Assembly (NCBI RefSeq): GCF_030056795.1
Contig: NZ_JASHKQ010000001.1
Span: 1,178,001 to 1,242,000 of the forward strand
Source: Rhodococcus sp. IEGM 1381
Lineage (GTDB): Bacteria > Actinomycetota > Actinomycetes > Mycobacteriales > Mycobacteriaceae
Direction of reading: 5' to 3'
Length of the DNA stretch: 64,000 nucleotides
Shown: piece by piece, positions 25,966 to 35,632 of the stretch
Numbering within the stretch: position 1 is the stretch's first letter
Layout of the letters: each line of letters opens with the position of its first letter
Program-made: the position numbers and the translations under genes
The notes under the pieces: model-generated
What the model was told of the DNA's origin: nothing
Database searches by the model: none
What the model saw: only the letters and a program-made list of their open reading frames with translations

Positions 25966-28110
25966 ATGACGAACAACTCCGGAGCGGCGAAGCGCGGACC
26001 GACGCGACGGCAGTTTCTCAAGATGGGTGCCGTGTCTGCTGCCTTGCCTCTACTGGGCGCGTGTTCGTCGGACGATCAAGGCGATATTCCTCAACAGGGC
26101 GATGTGGGCGAGAGCGCAGCCGCACTGTTCGATCCACTGAAGCCGCCGACCCAGCTCATTACTGCTGTCAGTGCTGCATCGGTCCTGACGCTCACGTGGT
26201 CCGCAGGTTCGGTCTCGTCCGGAGTGCCGAGGTATCAGGTGTACGTCGACGACGAACTCCAGCTCGAGACTGACAAGACACGGATCACTCTCGACGGCTT
26301 CGCGGACGATCGAACACATGCATTCTTCGTGCGAACGATCGATACCGACGGCCGTCAGTCGGCTCCGACGGGTCAGTCGGTGCGCGAGGTCGCGACTCCC
26401 GACGATGCTTCACGACCTCCCTTCTTGATCGCAATACCGGCGTCCAACGGGGTGCAGTTCCGATGGGCTCATCCCACCGGGGACGGGAGCGCGACTCCGG
26501 CCGAGTATCAGTTGTTTCGGGAAGGCGAGGTGCGCCCGCTCGCAGTCCTCGGTGCGGATCGGGTCAGTGGTGCGGCACCTGAAACCCACTTCTTCGCCAC
26601 CGGGGTGCTTCCATCCATCGAGAACGAGTACTTCGTGGTGGCGTACTCCAACGCGTCGATCGCGATCGGCGAGGCGCTCAATCGCGTCCGAGTCAGCGCT
26701 TATCGACGAACCTGGCCGCGCGCGGCCAACGACTTTCAGACACCCGGTTCGATTGAGGCCAAACAGGATTCGGACACAGTCACCGTCTCTTGGGCCTCTG
26801 CGGACCCCTCTGCGATTTTCGCATACAACGTCTTCGCCGGCGACACGTTCGTCGGGAGGCAGATTCAGGGGATGGACCTCGTGATTCCGGCAGATCGAAT
26901 CGCGGCGGGTGCATCCCTGCACGTTATCGCTGTCGATCGCGCCGGTTACAGCTCTCCCCGTAGTGCTGGCATCGGGGTCGCGGGCTCGGACTCGGTGCGG
27001 GCCCGCCCGTTCGATGGTGAGTTCCGAACGGACGGCTTCACGATTCTCGATCCGGACGATCGCGCATTCATCCCCGTGGGATCCAATATGTCCGGGCTGG
27101 ACTATTTTTGGAACGAAAAGGTCATCGGTGAATCGGCTGCTGCCGCAGAGAACTGGCGGTGGAACACCGTCCGAATCGGCTGCGGTATGTCCGACTGGGG
27201 AGCGATATCGGGCGGATACCTGTACTTTCAGAACAACGATCTGCGCCGCATAGTGGATGAGTACACATCGCGCGGAATCGTGGTGATCCTCTCTCAATTC
27301 TCCAAAGGCGCTCAGGGACAGGTCGGTTCGACCGATGGACTACTGAACACTGCGCCCGGGAGTGCCCCCGACGGGACCGGACGGTCGATTGCCGAAGCGA
27401 TGACCGATTGGTGGGTCGAGGTCGCCAAGATCTTTGCCGACAACCCGTACGTGTGGATCAATCCCATCAATGAACCAGGCGGCGACCTGGACGGACTGGA
27501 GGGGCAATACCGCAGCATGCTGTCCCGAATCAGGGCTGTCGCGCCGCGGACGCCGATCGTGCTGGACGCGGCGAACTTTGCGAACGATATTCCGAACAGT
27601 GCGACCATCGGTGCCGGCCCGGTGGATCCGGAGCAGTCCTTCGTTCTCTCTCGAGGGCCGAACTTGATGAACGACTTCGGTGTAGCGCGCGGTTACGGAC
27701 CCGTAATGTTCTCGATTCACGCGTACAGCCGCTGGCCGGTCAATTACGGCGGGGACGGTCGAATAACAGACGAACAGCTAGCCGCTCGAATGCGCGCGTT
27801 CGTGACGGAGGCACGTCAACGCGGAGTTCCGTTCTTCGTGGGGGAGACCGGTGTGGAGGATTGGGCCACTGAATACGACTCAGCGAGTGTGCGCGTCGGG
27901 CTGTACGAACAAGGCCTTCTGGACGGGCGGCCAGTGGGCGTCTGGCAGGAGCAGCAGGTGGGTGTTCTCGCGTGGCACACGTCGCCGTTCAGTGGAATGC
28001 CTGTCGCGGCCGATGATCGCGACTGGTTCTCTGTGACAGATGTCTCCGAGGCCTCGCCACAGCCGGATGCTGGAGTCGGTCTGTGGAATTATTCGCACTC
28101 TCCGGGTTGA
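25966..28110 (+). CDS. Tat-exported FnIII-GH5-like glycoside hydrolase lipoprotein
   Basis: A 714-aa paralogue of the gene at 23570. It has a Tat motif (TRRQFLK) followed by a lipobox LGAC (Cys33), so it should be folded before export and then lipid-anchored. Three beta-rich FnIII-like domains (about 55-145, 150-247, 258-345) precede a GH5-like catalytic domain: NPINEPG (Glu503) and FVGETGVE (Glu627), with FSIHAY near residue 583. ATG 25966 is chosen because it gives the complete Tat signal. It is divergent from its paralogue across about 290 bp that must hold both promoters. The cell-bound versus free pair suggests processing of the same polymer at two places. Confidence 0.85.
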   Translation: MTNNSGAAKRGPTRRQFLKMGAVSAALPLLGACSSDDQGDIPQQGDVGESAAALFDPLKPPTQLITAVSAASVLTLTWSAGSVSSGVPRYQVYVDDELQLETDKTRITLDGFADDRTHAFFVRTIDTDGRQSAPTGQSVREVATPDDASRPPFLIAIPASNGVQFRWAHPTGDGSATPAEYQLFREGEVRPLAVLGADRVSGAAPETHFFATGVLPSIENEYFVVAYSNASIAIGEALNRVRVSAYRRTWPRAANDFQTPGSIEAKQDSDTVTVSWASADPSAIFAYNVFAGDTFVGRQIQGMDLVIPADRIAAGASLHVIAVDRAGYSSPRSAGIGVAGSDSVRARPFDGEFRTDGFTILDPDDRAFIPVGSNMSGLDYFWNEKVIGESAAAAENWRWNTVRIGCGMSDWGAISGGYLYFQNNDLRRIVDEYTSRGIVVILSQFSKGAQGQVGSTDGLLNTAPGSAPDGTGRSIAEAMTDWWVEVAKIFADNPYVWINPINEPGGDLDGLEGQYRSMLSRIRAVAPRTPIVLDAANFANDIPNSATIGAGPVDPEQSFVLSRGPNLMNDFGVARGYGPVMFSIHAYSRWPVNYGGDGRITDEQLAARMRAFVTEARQRGVPFFVGETGVEDWATEYDSASVRVGLYEQGLLDGRPVGVWQEQQVGVLAWHTSPFSGMPVAADDRDWFSVTDVSEASPQPDAGVGLWNYSHSPG

Positions 28111-28139
28111 TCGACGTGCTCGAAGCAGGAGACAGGACA

Positions 28140-29342
28140 TTGAACGATATGCGAGTAGGCGTTGCGTTCGCTGGTGACGCGGAAGACCCGACGGCGCGCT
28201 CCGGTACCCCGTTCGGGGTGCTCTCGGCCATCCGAGAACTCGGGTTGTCCGCGGTCGCTCTGAAAGCAGCACCACCGACCAACATCGATCGAGCAGTGGC
28301 GGCGGTCGACGCCGTTGCTCATCTCGTGGCACGTCGATCGGTCCCGACCGCGGCGCAAGCGCGCGAAACGTACAGCGGTGCACATCTGGCCAAGTTGACG
28401 GCGAAGGTCCGCGGAGCAGTCCTGGCTCGTCGCCGAGAGCTCGAGGAAATCGATGCGATCGTTGCTCTCGGAACTGGATACGACATCCCGGCCGACATCC
28501 CGTACGTCGTCTACGACGATATGACCGTGCAGCAGGCCGTCGCCATGGAGTACCCGGTCTGGATGGCGATGCGCGAATCGGATCGTGCGTTCAGGGTCGA
28601 GCAGCAGCGACGTATCTATCTCGGCGCGCAAATGTGTTGCATGACAACGACGTGGGCGGCCGAATCCGTGATACGTGACTACGGCGTGCCACCGTCTCGG
28701 GTTGTTGTCGTGGGGGCGGGGACGCACGAGAAGGTTCGGACTGTCGAGAGAGATTGGAGCGTGCCCAGGTTCCTCTTCATCGGGTTGGACTGGAATCGGA
28801 AGAACGGTGCCCGCGTGCTTGCGGCCTTTGCTTCCCTGCGTGAGCGCATCCCGGAAGCAACCCTGGACGTAGTCGGAGGGCATCCACCGATCGATCAGGA
28901 CGGTGTGACCACGCATGGTCGCCTGTATCGGAACGATGCTTCCGATCTGGCGCGACTGAAGGAGCTCTACGATCGCGCCACGTGCTTCGCGATGCCTTCC
29001 GTTCACGAACCCGGGGGTGTGGTGTTCGTCGAGGCCGCGGCGGTCGGGGTAGGGTCCATCGCCGGAAACCGTGGCGGATCCGCTGATTTCGTCGGGGACG
29101 CAGGCTTCGTGGTGAATCCTTTCGACGAAGGTGCGATCTTCGAGGCCATGGTGTCGATGTCCGATCCGGCCACTGCTCGGAGCTGCGGGCAGCGAGCAAG
29201 CGCACGGGCTGGACTGTTCACGTGGCCGCAGGTAGCCGGTCGCATTCTCACGGCGCTACGCCCCGAGGTCGATCTACCGATCATGGTTTCCCCCTTGGGC
29301 GGAAGTCGCCCAGCCGAGATTCAGGAGAACGAAACACAATGA
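28140..29342 (+). CDS. GT4-type glycosyltransferase
   Basis: A 400-aa GT-B glycosyltransferase. The C-terminal donor-binding half shows FIGLDWNRKNG, VVGGHPP, and SVHEPGGVVFVEAAAVGVGSIAGNRGGS, the EPGG..E acidic motif of GT4 enzymes. It has no signal peptide and would act at the inner membrane face. TTG 28140 lies eight bases after GGAG; ATG 28149 is the alternative. The frame also extends back into the hydrolase gene, which I reject. Its stop overlaps the next start (ATGA). Sugar specificity is unknown. Confidence 0.83.
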   Translation: MNDMRVGVAFAGDAEDPTARSGTPFGVLSAIRELGLSAVALKAAPPTNIDRAVAAVDAVAHLVARRSVPTAAQARETYSGAHLAKLTAKVRGAVLARRRELEEIDAIVALGTGYDIPADIPYVVYDDMTVQQAVAMEYPVWMAMRESDRAFRVEQQRRIYLGAQMCCMTTTWAAESVIRDYGVPPSRVVVVGAGTHEKVRTVERDWSVPRFLFIGLDWNRKNGARVLAAFASLRERIPEATLDVVGGHPPIDQDGVTTHGRLYRNDASDLARLKELYDRATCFAMPSVHEPGGVVFVEAAAVGVGSIAGNRGGSADFVGDAGFVVNPFDEGAIFEAMVSMSDPATARSCGQRASARAGLFTWPQVAGRILTALRPEVDLPIMVSPLGGSRPAEIQENETQ

Positions 29343-30286
29343 GTATGTCGACGCAGTCCGAGTCCATCGCCGGGTCCGTCGATGTGTCCGTGGTGATGGT
29401 TACCTACAACGCCGAAGAATGGACCAAGAAGGCGCTGTCCGCGTTGCCGGGAGGCGCTGCGCACAGTTCCACTGAGCTCATAGTCGTCGACAACGCCTCG
29501 ACAGTGTTGGATCGAGACGACCTGTTGTCCTGGGCCGGCCCCGATGCGAAGGTGACCTTCCTGGACGAGAACATCGGCTTCGGACGAGCCTGCAACTTGG
29601 CCGTCACGCAGTCCACGGGCCGAACCGTGTTGTTGCTCAACCCTGATGCGATCGTCGACGAAGGTGCCGTGGACGAATTGTTGGCGTTTCTGGACGAAGA
29701 TCCGGCCCGCGGAATCGTGGGTGGACGAATTACCGACCCCCAAGGAAATTTGGACTACGGTTCCTGCTTCGGTCACCAGACGACGTGGAGCCTGTTCTGC
29801 TTCGCTACTGGGCTGTCCACCGTGTTCGCCCGCAGTTCGGTGTTCAACCCGGAAGGCCTGGGAAAGTGGAAGCGCGACAGCGTTCGTGAAGTGGGAATAG
29901 TCACAGGTTGCCTGCTGCTGGCAGATCGCACGCTCTGGGACCGTCTCGAAGGATTCGACCCACGCTTTTTCATGTACGGCGAAGATGCAGATCTCTGCAA
30001 GCGGGCGTGGGACTTGGGTTTCCGCCCCTCGGTCACGCCTGCAGCACATGCCGTACACGCGCTCGGCGCATCGTCATCCTCCAGAGTGGCGAAGCAGATT
30101 CTGCTGTTTCGCGGCAAAGCCAGCCTGATTCGAAAGTCGCACAGTGGACTGATGGTCGCGGTCGAATCCGCCTTCCTGCAGGCGGGCGTCTGCCTCAGGG
30201 GACTCGGGGAACGGGTGACGCGCAAAACAGGTGGTGGCTGGTTGGATCTGTGGAAGCGCCGCGCCGAGTGGAAAGACGGCTGGTGA
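29339..30286 (+). CDS. GT2 glycosyltransferase (rhamnosyltransferase-like)
   Basis: A 315-aa GT-A family 2 enzyme. SVVMVTYNAEEW opens the nucleotide-binding fold, IVVDNAST and LLNPDA (the DxD-like motif) follow, then GGRITDPQGNLDYG and the FFMYGEDADLCKRAWDLG acceptor/catalytic block. The set resembles WbbL/RfbF-type rhamnosyltransferases, though specificity is uncertain. ATG 29339 overlaps the previous stop and is preceded by AGGAGA about ten bases upstream. It is convergent with the next gene, separated by one base. Confidence 0.85.
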   Translation: MSMSTQSESIAGSVDVSVVMVTYNAEEWTKKALSALPGGAAHSSTELIVVDNASTVLDRDDLLSWAGPDAKVTFLDENIGFGRACNLAVTQSTGRTVLLLNPDAIVDEGAVDELLAFLDEDPARGIVGGRITDPQGNLDYGSCFGHQTTWSLFCFATGLSTVFARSSVFNPEGLGKWKRDSVREVGIVTGCLLLADRTLWDRLEGFDPRFFMYGEDADLCKRAWDLGFRPSVTPAAHAVHALGASSSSRVAKQILLFRGKASLIRKSHSGLMVAVESAFLQAGVCLRGLGERVTRKTGGGWLDLWKRRAEWKDGW

Positions 30287-30287
30287 G

Positions 30288-31139
30288 TCAGCTCAAGTTG
30301 CGAGATGACATGTCCATCGACCATTGCCCGTCGGTGCCCCGGTGCTTCCGATAAGCCGCAAGCAGTTTCGCGGCGACGGTAATGCCGGCGTAGGTCACGA
30401 CCTCGGCCAACCGAATGTCTCTTTCCCGCGCTACTCGCAGGAGCGACTCGCGTGTGCTGCTGCTGCCGGAACCGGTGATGATGGTATCGACCTGCTTGTT
30501 CCCCAATTCGGTGCGCGCACGGCGCCGAATCAGAGCACGCAGTGACACCGGGGCGACGGAGACGAATTCGCCTGCCGTGCTGATCCTTTCGCGCTCGCTG
30601 AATAATCCACGTACGTAGGCGTCATCGTTGACGACATCGGGAAACTCCCCGATCCGGTCTCCTCCGGCACGATTGACCGCATAGACGCCCGAGCCGATGA
30701 CTCCCTCGGCCACGTACGGCATGCGGACCCAGACCTTGTGATAAGCGCGCACCGGCCAGGTGGAATGCCGCCAGTCGACTACCAGCTTCGGCGCAGCGAC
30801 AGTCGGAGAGTGGGCCGCCTCGAGTTCGTCGACCAAGGCCCGCAGGGTTTCGGTCGTCATCTGAATGTCTGCATCCAGGTACACCCTGGGGTAGTGCGAC
30901 GTCGCGAGATCGCCAGCACGAAGGGCCTCGATCTTGGACGGGATATCAATGTCCACCACAGTCGAGAGTGGCCAGTCCTGCAACGCCGACGTCGCCTGCG
31001 CCACGGTATTGTCCGTCGATCCGTTGGACACCACACAGACGTGAAACTCGTCCGTCTCGGCGCTCGAGAGCAAGGTGCGTATGCAGCGCTCGATTACTGA
31101 CGCCTCGTTGTGGGCAGGTATGACGACGGCAGAAGGCAT
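30288..31139 (-). CDS. GT2 glycosyltransferase
   Basis: A 283-aa family 2 glycosyltransferase: AVVIPAHNEASVIERC at the N-terminus, VVSNGSTDNT, and RVYLDADIQMT giving the DxD metal site near residue 94. The middle part has EGVIGSGVYAVNR. The C-terminal 40 residues are more hydrophobic and may touch the membrane. It is monocistronic on the minus strand, with a 313-bp divergent promoter region behind it and a convergent partner ahead. Donor and acceptor sugars are not recognisable. Confidence 0.82.
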   Translation of the reverse strand: MPSAVVIPAHNEASVIERCIRTLLSSAETDEFHVCVVSNGSTDNTVAQATSALQDWPLSTVVDIDIPSKIEALRAGDLATSHYPRVYLDADIQMTTETLRALVDELEAAHSPTVAAPKLVVDWRHSTWPVRAYHKVWVRMPYVAEGVIGSGVYAVNRAGGDRIGEFPDVVNDDAYVRGLFSERERISTAGEFVSVAPVSLRALIRRRARTELGNKQVDTIITGSGSSSTRESLLRVARERDIRLAEVVTYAGITVAAKLLAAYRKHRGTDGQWSMDMSSRNLS

Positions 31140-31452
31140 CGGTGTGGGCAGCTTCCTCGAACTCGGATAGGTGTGAGCAACGCGGCAGTTGCTTTGGCGA
31201 TTATGACAGGCGTCGGGACGTTCCGCTTTGTACGGCGAATCGTTTAGTGACGCGAATAATTAGAGAACTGCCGGCACCCGTCGGGGGTGGTTTAATGAGA
31301 TCGCATCCGGATGGCCGCATGGTCGAAGCGGTGCAACGGCGTACTCGAAGGCTCGTCTGTTCATTCAATCAGATTATTGCTGGATGCTGCACGCTGTGTT
31401 TGTCGGTTCGAACACTGATGCATTGTTCGCGCGCGAAAGGTTACCGGGGGCA
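31140..31452. promoter_or_regulatory. Divergent intergenic region before the main EPS operon
   Basis: A 313-bp gap between a minus-strand GT2 and the plus-strand WecB/TagA/CpsF gene. It has A/T-rich pockets (around 31230-31262, including GCGAATAATTAG, and near 31361-31380, TTCATTCAATCAGATTATTG) suited to promoters in each direction. There is also a small CACCC-N5-GGGTG hairpin (31275-31289) followed by GTTTAAT. No coding sequence is supported. It is the most likely main promoter region of the right-hand EPS operon. Confidence 0.4.
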
Positions 31453-32256
31453 ATGGGTCAAGCAAGAACTCTGTTAACTCTCGCAGAAGATGGTTCGGCT
31501 CAGATCGATTCTCGGCTGGACCTGTTCACCGGGTCTCGGGATGAGCTGATCGATGTCATCTGTGACTTGGTAGCAGACGGTGATCCGCATCTCGTGGTAA
31601 CTCCCAATGTCGATCAGATTCTGCAGTTGAACAGATCTCCTACGGCACGGCAGGCTGTGGAGGCAGCATCGCTCCGTCTCGTGGACGGTATGCCGCTCGT
31701 CGGCTTGCTGCGACTGCTCGGGGTTCGTTCTGTGCACCGTCACACCGGTGCGGATCTGCTTCCCATGGCTGCGCGGCTATCTAGGGAGAAGTCCTGGAGC
31801 ATCGCGCTCGTCGGAGGAGCGGAGGGTGTGGCGGAGGCCGCTGCCCAGCGTCTCCGAGCAGAACATCCTGGTGCCATCATCGAGGCTGTCGACCTACCGA
31901 TGCTCAGCGGGCCACAGGATCCTGCAGGCAAGGCCGCGGTACTGAGGCTGACCGAGTTGCAGCCGTCATTGGTGTTCTTGTGCATGGGATTTCCGCGCCA
32001 GGAGTCGTGGTTTCTGCACTGGCGTGAACTGCTTCCCGGTGCGGTCTATCTGGGCACTGGTGCCGCGGTGGACTTCGCGGCGGGGACCAAGAAGCGGGCA
32101 CCGAAGTTGATCCAAAACCTCGGCTTCGAATGGGTGTTTCGTCTAGGGCAGGAGCCCAGACGGTTGGCACACCGATACCTGATCACCGGGCCCAGGTTCA
32201 TCCTCGTCGCCGCGTTCTCCGTGAAGGCTCGGTTACGGGTAGCCCTCGGCAGATGA
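31453..32256 (+). CDS. WecB/TagA/CpsF family glycosyltransferase
   Basis: A 267-aa enzyme of the WecB/TagA/CpsF (GT26) family, which transfers UDP-activated (N-acetyl)hexosamine-type sugars to polyprenyl-diphosphate-linked acceptors. Visible blocks are VVTPNVDQIL, RLVDGMPLVGLLRLLG, RHTGADLLP, SLVFLCMGFPRQESW and YLGTGAAVDFAAGTKKRAPKLIQNLGFEWVFRL. ATG 31453 is chosen because it gives normal family length; an in-frame ATG at 31384 adds a non-conserved N-terminus. It stands alone ahead of the wzz-like gene, with 130 bp between. Confidence 0.9.
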   Translation: MGQARTLLTLAEDGSAQIDSRLDLFTGSRDELIDVICDLVADGDPHLVVTPNVDQILQLNRSPTARQAVEAASLRLVDGMPLVGLLRLLGVRSVHRHTGADLLPMAARLSREKSWSIALVGGAEGVAEAAAQRLRAEHPGAIIEAVDLPMLSGPQDPAGKAAVLRLTELQPSLVFLCMGFPRQESWFLHWRELLPGAVYLGTGAAVDFAAGTKKRAPKLIQNLGFEWVFRLGQEPRRLAHRYLITGPRFILVAAFSVKARLRVALGR

Positions 32257-32386
32257 GGGTTGTGCTTGTACACAAATACAAATGCTCGTACTGAGAACTG
32301 CAAAGGATTCGGGTACTGTCCCAGCGGTCGACTGCAGACCAGTTTTCTCGGCGTTCTGATGGTCACTCGCGAAGGGTATTGAGATC

Positions 32387-33133
32387 GTGGATTTGTTCGA
32401 TGTAGCGAGAATTACCGCCAAGCGTTGGTACGTCTTCATTCCGCTGGCGCTGGTCACTGCCTTCTTTGCGTACCAGGCCTACAGCGGGGTAAAGCCGCAG
32501 TACTACACGAACGTGTCCGTTGGTCTCGTCAGCCCGAGCGTGAAAGATGTCGCCGTGCAATCGAGCCCGAGCGATCCTGTGTTTCAGGTCTCCAACGGTC
32601 TTCAAGATGCGGGTGGCGTATCGCTTCTGGCCAACCTGCTGGCTATTGGTCTTCGGGATGCGTCGGTTCAATCCCAGGTGCGGGCCGCGGGCGGATCTGG
32701 GAGCTACTCGTCGGAGGTGTTCAACCTTCCCAATGCTGGCCAGTTGCCGATCGTGGTCGTGAGCGCGCAGGGGCCCAGCGCGCAACGCGTGTTCGACACA
32801 GTCAATCTAGTGGCTCAACAAGCTGACCAGACGCTGCGCGGAATTCAGGCCCAAGCAGGCGTTCCAGATACGCGACTTATCACTGCCTTCCCGTTGTCGG
32901 CGGTTCCCGAGCCGGTCGGTGGACTCCCCGGCAGGACCAGAGAGACTGCATCGTTGGCTGTCGCCGGGCTGGCGGGAGCCGTCGTCGCATCCGTACTGTT
33001 CGACGCCATCGTCGTCCGCATCGGCCGTAGTCGAAGGAAGGACGGCATAGGCGCACACGACACCGATGGTCCAGCCGACGAGCGGGTGGACTCCGAGACG
33101 CACCAGGATCGTCGAGACCGTGTCTACCCGTAA
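32387..33133 (+). CDS. Wzz-like chain-length protein (copy 2)
   Basis: A 248-aa membrane protein with a first helix at about 14-32, a long extracytoplasmic domain, and a second helix at about 188-210, then a polar cytoplasmic tail rich in Asp and Arg. The opening (DLFDVARITAKRWYVFIPLALVT) is typical of actinobacterial Wzz-type proteins. It has no kinase domain. GTG 32387 follows GAAGGG. It heads the long coupled operon, directly before the polymerase, consistent with a partner role in chain length. It is unlike copy 1 in sequence apart from topology. Confidence 0.75.
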   Translation: MDLFDVARITAKRWYVFIPLALVTAFFAYQAYSGVKPQYYTNVSVGLVSPSVKDVAVQSSPSDPVFQVSNGLQDAGGVSLLANLLAIGLRDASVQSQVRAAGGSGSYSSEVFNLPNAGQLPIVVVSAQGPSAQRVFDTVNLVAQQADQTLRGIQAQAGVPDTRLITAFPLSAVPEPVGGLPGRTRETASLAVAGLAGAVVASVLFDAIVVRIGRSRRKDGIGAHDTDGPADERVDSETHQDRRDRVYP

Positions 33134-34493
33134 CGGATCTACCACACCCGCACCTGGCCCCGCTTCGAGTGAAGGGAAGCCCTGGCTGGCTGCATCCATG
33201 GGGCTCACTCTCTTCCTGCTACCCACGGTCGTCGTGCTGGCCGGGCCATTGCAATCGAACGGTTCTCCGGCAAAAATGCTCTCCTACGTCATGGCTGGTC
33301 TGGTAATCCTGACTTTTGTCAACGGAAAGGTTGTGTTCACGCGAGACGGTCTGCTCCATGCAGGAGTAGCGATTGTCGCATTGTTCGCCCTCAGTAGAGT
33401 TTTCATCCTTGCCCGCACTCTCGAGAACGGACTCGATACCGAGCAGGACGCGACAGTTCTTCGCACAGTGATGAGTACCGTGGCATTCGTGGGCGTCGCC
33501 GTATTCATCATGACTCGCGTGACCACAGCCAAGGCGCGCAACTACGTGCTCGGAGCCATGCTCATCGGTGCGACGTATGCCGCCATTGTCGGTGTGCTTC
33601 AGGGTGTTTCGGACATCGACCTCAAGTATCTCCTGCAGCCTCCTGGGTTCGTGCTCAAGGTCGAGAAAACGCTTGCCATCAGGGACGGGTTCACTCGCGT
33701 GTTGGGTACCTCTGATCATCCCATCGAGTTCTCTGTCGTCGTCGCCACCATGTTTCCGATTGCGGCACACTTTTTTCGTTTCGGTTCCACCCGAAACGTG
33801 CGCATGTATTCCGGTATCTCACTGATCGTCATGATTCTTGCGATCCCGGCCAGTGTGTCGCGAACCGCGATCGTCGCGGTGGTGGCGTCTGCGGTCGTCT
33901 ACCTCTTTGCCCTCAAGGTACGCGAAATCTTCAGTGCAGCAATACTTCTCGGGATCGCGGTGCTCATCTACTATGTCTCGGTGCCCGAGTTGTTCGATGC
34001 CATCGTCAAGCTGTTCGTCGGCGCTTCGGAGGACGACAGTATTACGTCCCGCACCGATGACTACGCCTATACCGGTGATCTGTTTCGTCAGAACCCGGTG
34101 CTCGGCTCCGGTTTTGCGGCAACGATGCCCAATCGAACCCAATACTTGGACAATGTATGGCTGGGCACCATCATCAGTGGCGGGATCGTAGGGGTCCTCG
34201 GAATCATGGCCATCGTCATCGGCGGCATCATCGGCGCGACAATGGCGTTCCGGAACGTCAGGACGGTGGCAGAACGCGACCTGGTTTTTGCACTCTCGGG
34301 CTCGTTCGCGTCTCTGGTCGTTTCCACCACAGTGTTCGACATGTTCGCCTTCCAGCAGGCCGCGTTCTTGCTGTTCATCGTCTTCGGGCTGCTATGGTCG
34401 CTCGCCTACCGAACAGACAATCCTGCAGCCGATCTTGCTGCGCAGCAAAGTTGGGCCGGACGCCGCGGCGTTGCACAGCGAGTCCGACAGTGA
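33120..34493 (+). CDS. Wzy-like O-antigen/EPS polymerase (copy 1)
   Basis: A 457-aa polytopic membrane protein with about 11-12 helices and a large loop between residues 150 and 220. The layout and the VSRTAIVAVV and NPVLGSGF blocks match the O-antigen ligase/polymerase (Wzy_C) type, which joins flipped repeat units at the outer membrane face. GTG 33120 overlaps the wzz-like stop by 14 bases; ATG 33066 is a possible but deeper overlap. Its stop overlaps the next GTG. A second polymerase-like protein is encoded at 40575. Confidence 0.82.
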   Translation: MSTRNGSTTPAPGPASSEGKPWLAASMGLTLFLLPTVVVLAGPLQSNGSPAKMLSYVMAGLVILTFVNGKVVFTRDGLLHAGVAIVALFALSRVFILARTLENGLDTEQDATVLRTVMSTVAFVGVAVFIMTRVTTAKARNYVLGAMLIGATYAAIVGVLQGVSDIDLKYLLQPPGFVLKVEKTLAIRDGFTRVLGTSDHPIEFSVVVATMFPIAAHFFRFGSTRNVRMYSGISLIVMILAIPASVSRTAIVAVVASAVVYLFALKVREIFSAAILLGIAVLIYYVSVPELFDAIVKLFVGASEDDSITSRTDDYAYTGDLFRQNPVLGSGFAATMPNRTQYLDNVWLGTIISGGIVGVLGIMAIVIGGIIGATMAFRNVRTVAERDLVFALSGSFASLVVSTTVFDMFAFQQAAFLLFIVFGLLWSLAYRTDNPAADLAAQQSWAGRRGVAQRVRQ

Positions 34494-35632
34494 TCGGTAC
34501 GGACGCTGTCGTTGCGATGGTGTCGGACACGTGGGCAGACAGCGTCCGTCGAGGCTTCTACTCCACTGCCGATCAGACCATTTTGTCGCTCCTCGGTGAC
34601 GAGCGCATTCGACGGGTGATGGTGGCGGATCATCCGCGCGGGTTGCCATCCAAACTGAAGTCTTTGCATTCCGGCACTGATAAGGCCCCACACACAGCCT
34701 TCTTCAGATCGGTGCGCCCCACAGTTCTCACTACACCGACTCCTACTTCGGTCGCTGCCATCGAGCGGCGATATCGAATGTACGACCGGCAGTTGGCATT
34801 CGGCGCTGTGCGGCATCGACTGCAGTCACCGGCCCTGGTGACGTTCAACATCTATCATGCGGCCTACGGCGACCATCAATGGGCCGAATCGGTGTGCTTC
34901 TACGCCCAGGACGACGAATCGGCAATTCCATACAAATCGGCTCAGGCGCCACTGCTCAGGGAAGCGTACAAGCAGATCGCCAAGAGCGGCATGGACGTTT
35001 ACGCAGTTTCAGACGTTCTGCTCGATCGGATCGCGCCGACCGGACGTGGGCTGGTGATTCCCAACGGGGTCGACCGCGAACTGTGGGCGTTGTCCTTGCG
35101 GTCCCGTCGTGGTGACTCCCGAACCGCTGTGGCGGCCTATGCCGGCACCATCGACGATCGAATCGATGTCGCTGCCGTCGCGAAATTGGCGGCGAGCGGG
35201 ATTGCTGTTCGCATGGCCGGAGTGATCGCCGATGCGAAGATCGGAACGTTGCTGGCCGAAATACCGGGCGTCGAACTCGTCGGCAGTATCGCCCGATCCG
35301 AAGTGGCGGCATTCCTGATGTCGGCCAACGTGTGTTTCATGGCGCACCGTCGGACACCGCTGACCGAGGCCATGTCTCCACTGAAGATCTACGAGTACTT
35401 GGCCAGCGGAAATCCAGTCGTCGCAACGAATTTGGGATCTTTCGGTTCGGAACCACTCGTCGGAGCCTCGTGCACTCTCGTCGACCCGGGCGGGGACTAC
35501 GTGGGCGCGGTGAACCTTGCGCTCGAGCGTGGACGGTTGAGTGAACCCGATCGTCAGAACCTGGTGCAGAGCCTGTCGTGGCGCGCACGCCATGAACCCC
35601 TTATCCAGCGACTGACAGGATCGGGCTCGTGA
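34490..35632 (+). CDS. GT4/GT1-like glycosyltransferase
   Basis: A 380-aa GT-B enzyme. The C-terminal half has RGLVIPNGVDRELW, AYAGTIDDRIDV, and MSPLKIYEYLASGNPVVATNLG, the donor-binding region of family 4-like transferases. The N-terminal half is less conserved. GTG 34490 overlaps the polymerase stop (GTGA). An open frame extending back to 34157 only mirrors the polymerase gene in another frame and is rejected. Its stop in turn overlaps the next GTG. Substrate unknown. Confidence 0.82.
   Translation: MIGTDAVVAMVSDTWADSVRRGFYSTADQTILSLLGDERIRRVMVADHPRGLPSKLKSLHSGTDKAPHTAFFRSVRPTVLTTPTPTSVAAIERRYRMYDRQLAFGAVRHRLQSPALVTFNIYHAAYGDHQWAESVCFYAQDDESAIPYKSAQAPLLREAYKQIAKSGMDVYAVSDVLLDRIAPTGRGLVIPNGVDRELWALSLRSRRGDSRTAVAAYAGTIDDRIDVAAVAKLAASGIAVRMAGVIADAKIGTLLAEIPGVELVGSIARSEVAAFLMSANVCFMAHRRTPLTEAMSPLKIYEYLASGNPVVATNLGSFGSEPLVGASCTLVDPGGDYVGAVNLALERGRLSEPDRQNLVQSLSWRARHEPLIQRLTGSGS

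Noticed and set aside
34157..34489. Upstream extension of the glycosyltransferase at 34490
   Set aside because: It overlaps the polymerase gene in another frame and gives a His/Arg-rich, non-conserved sequence.
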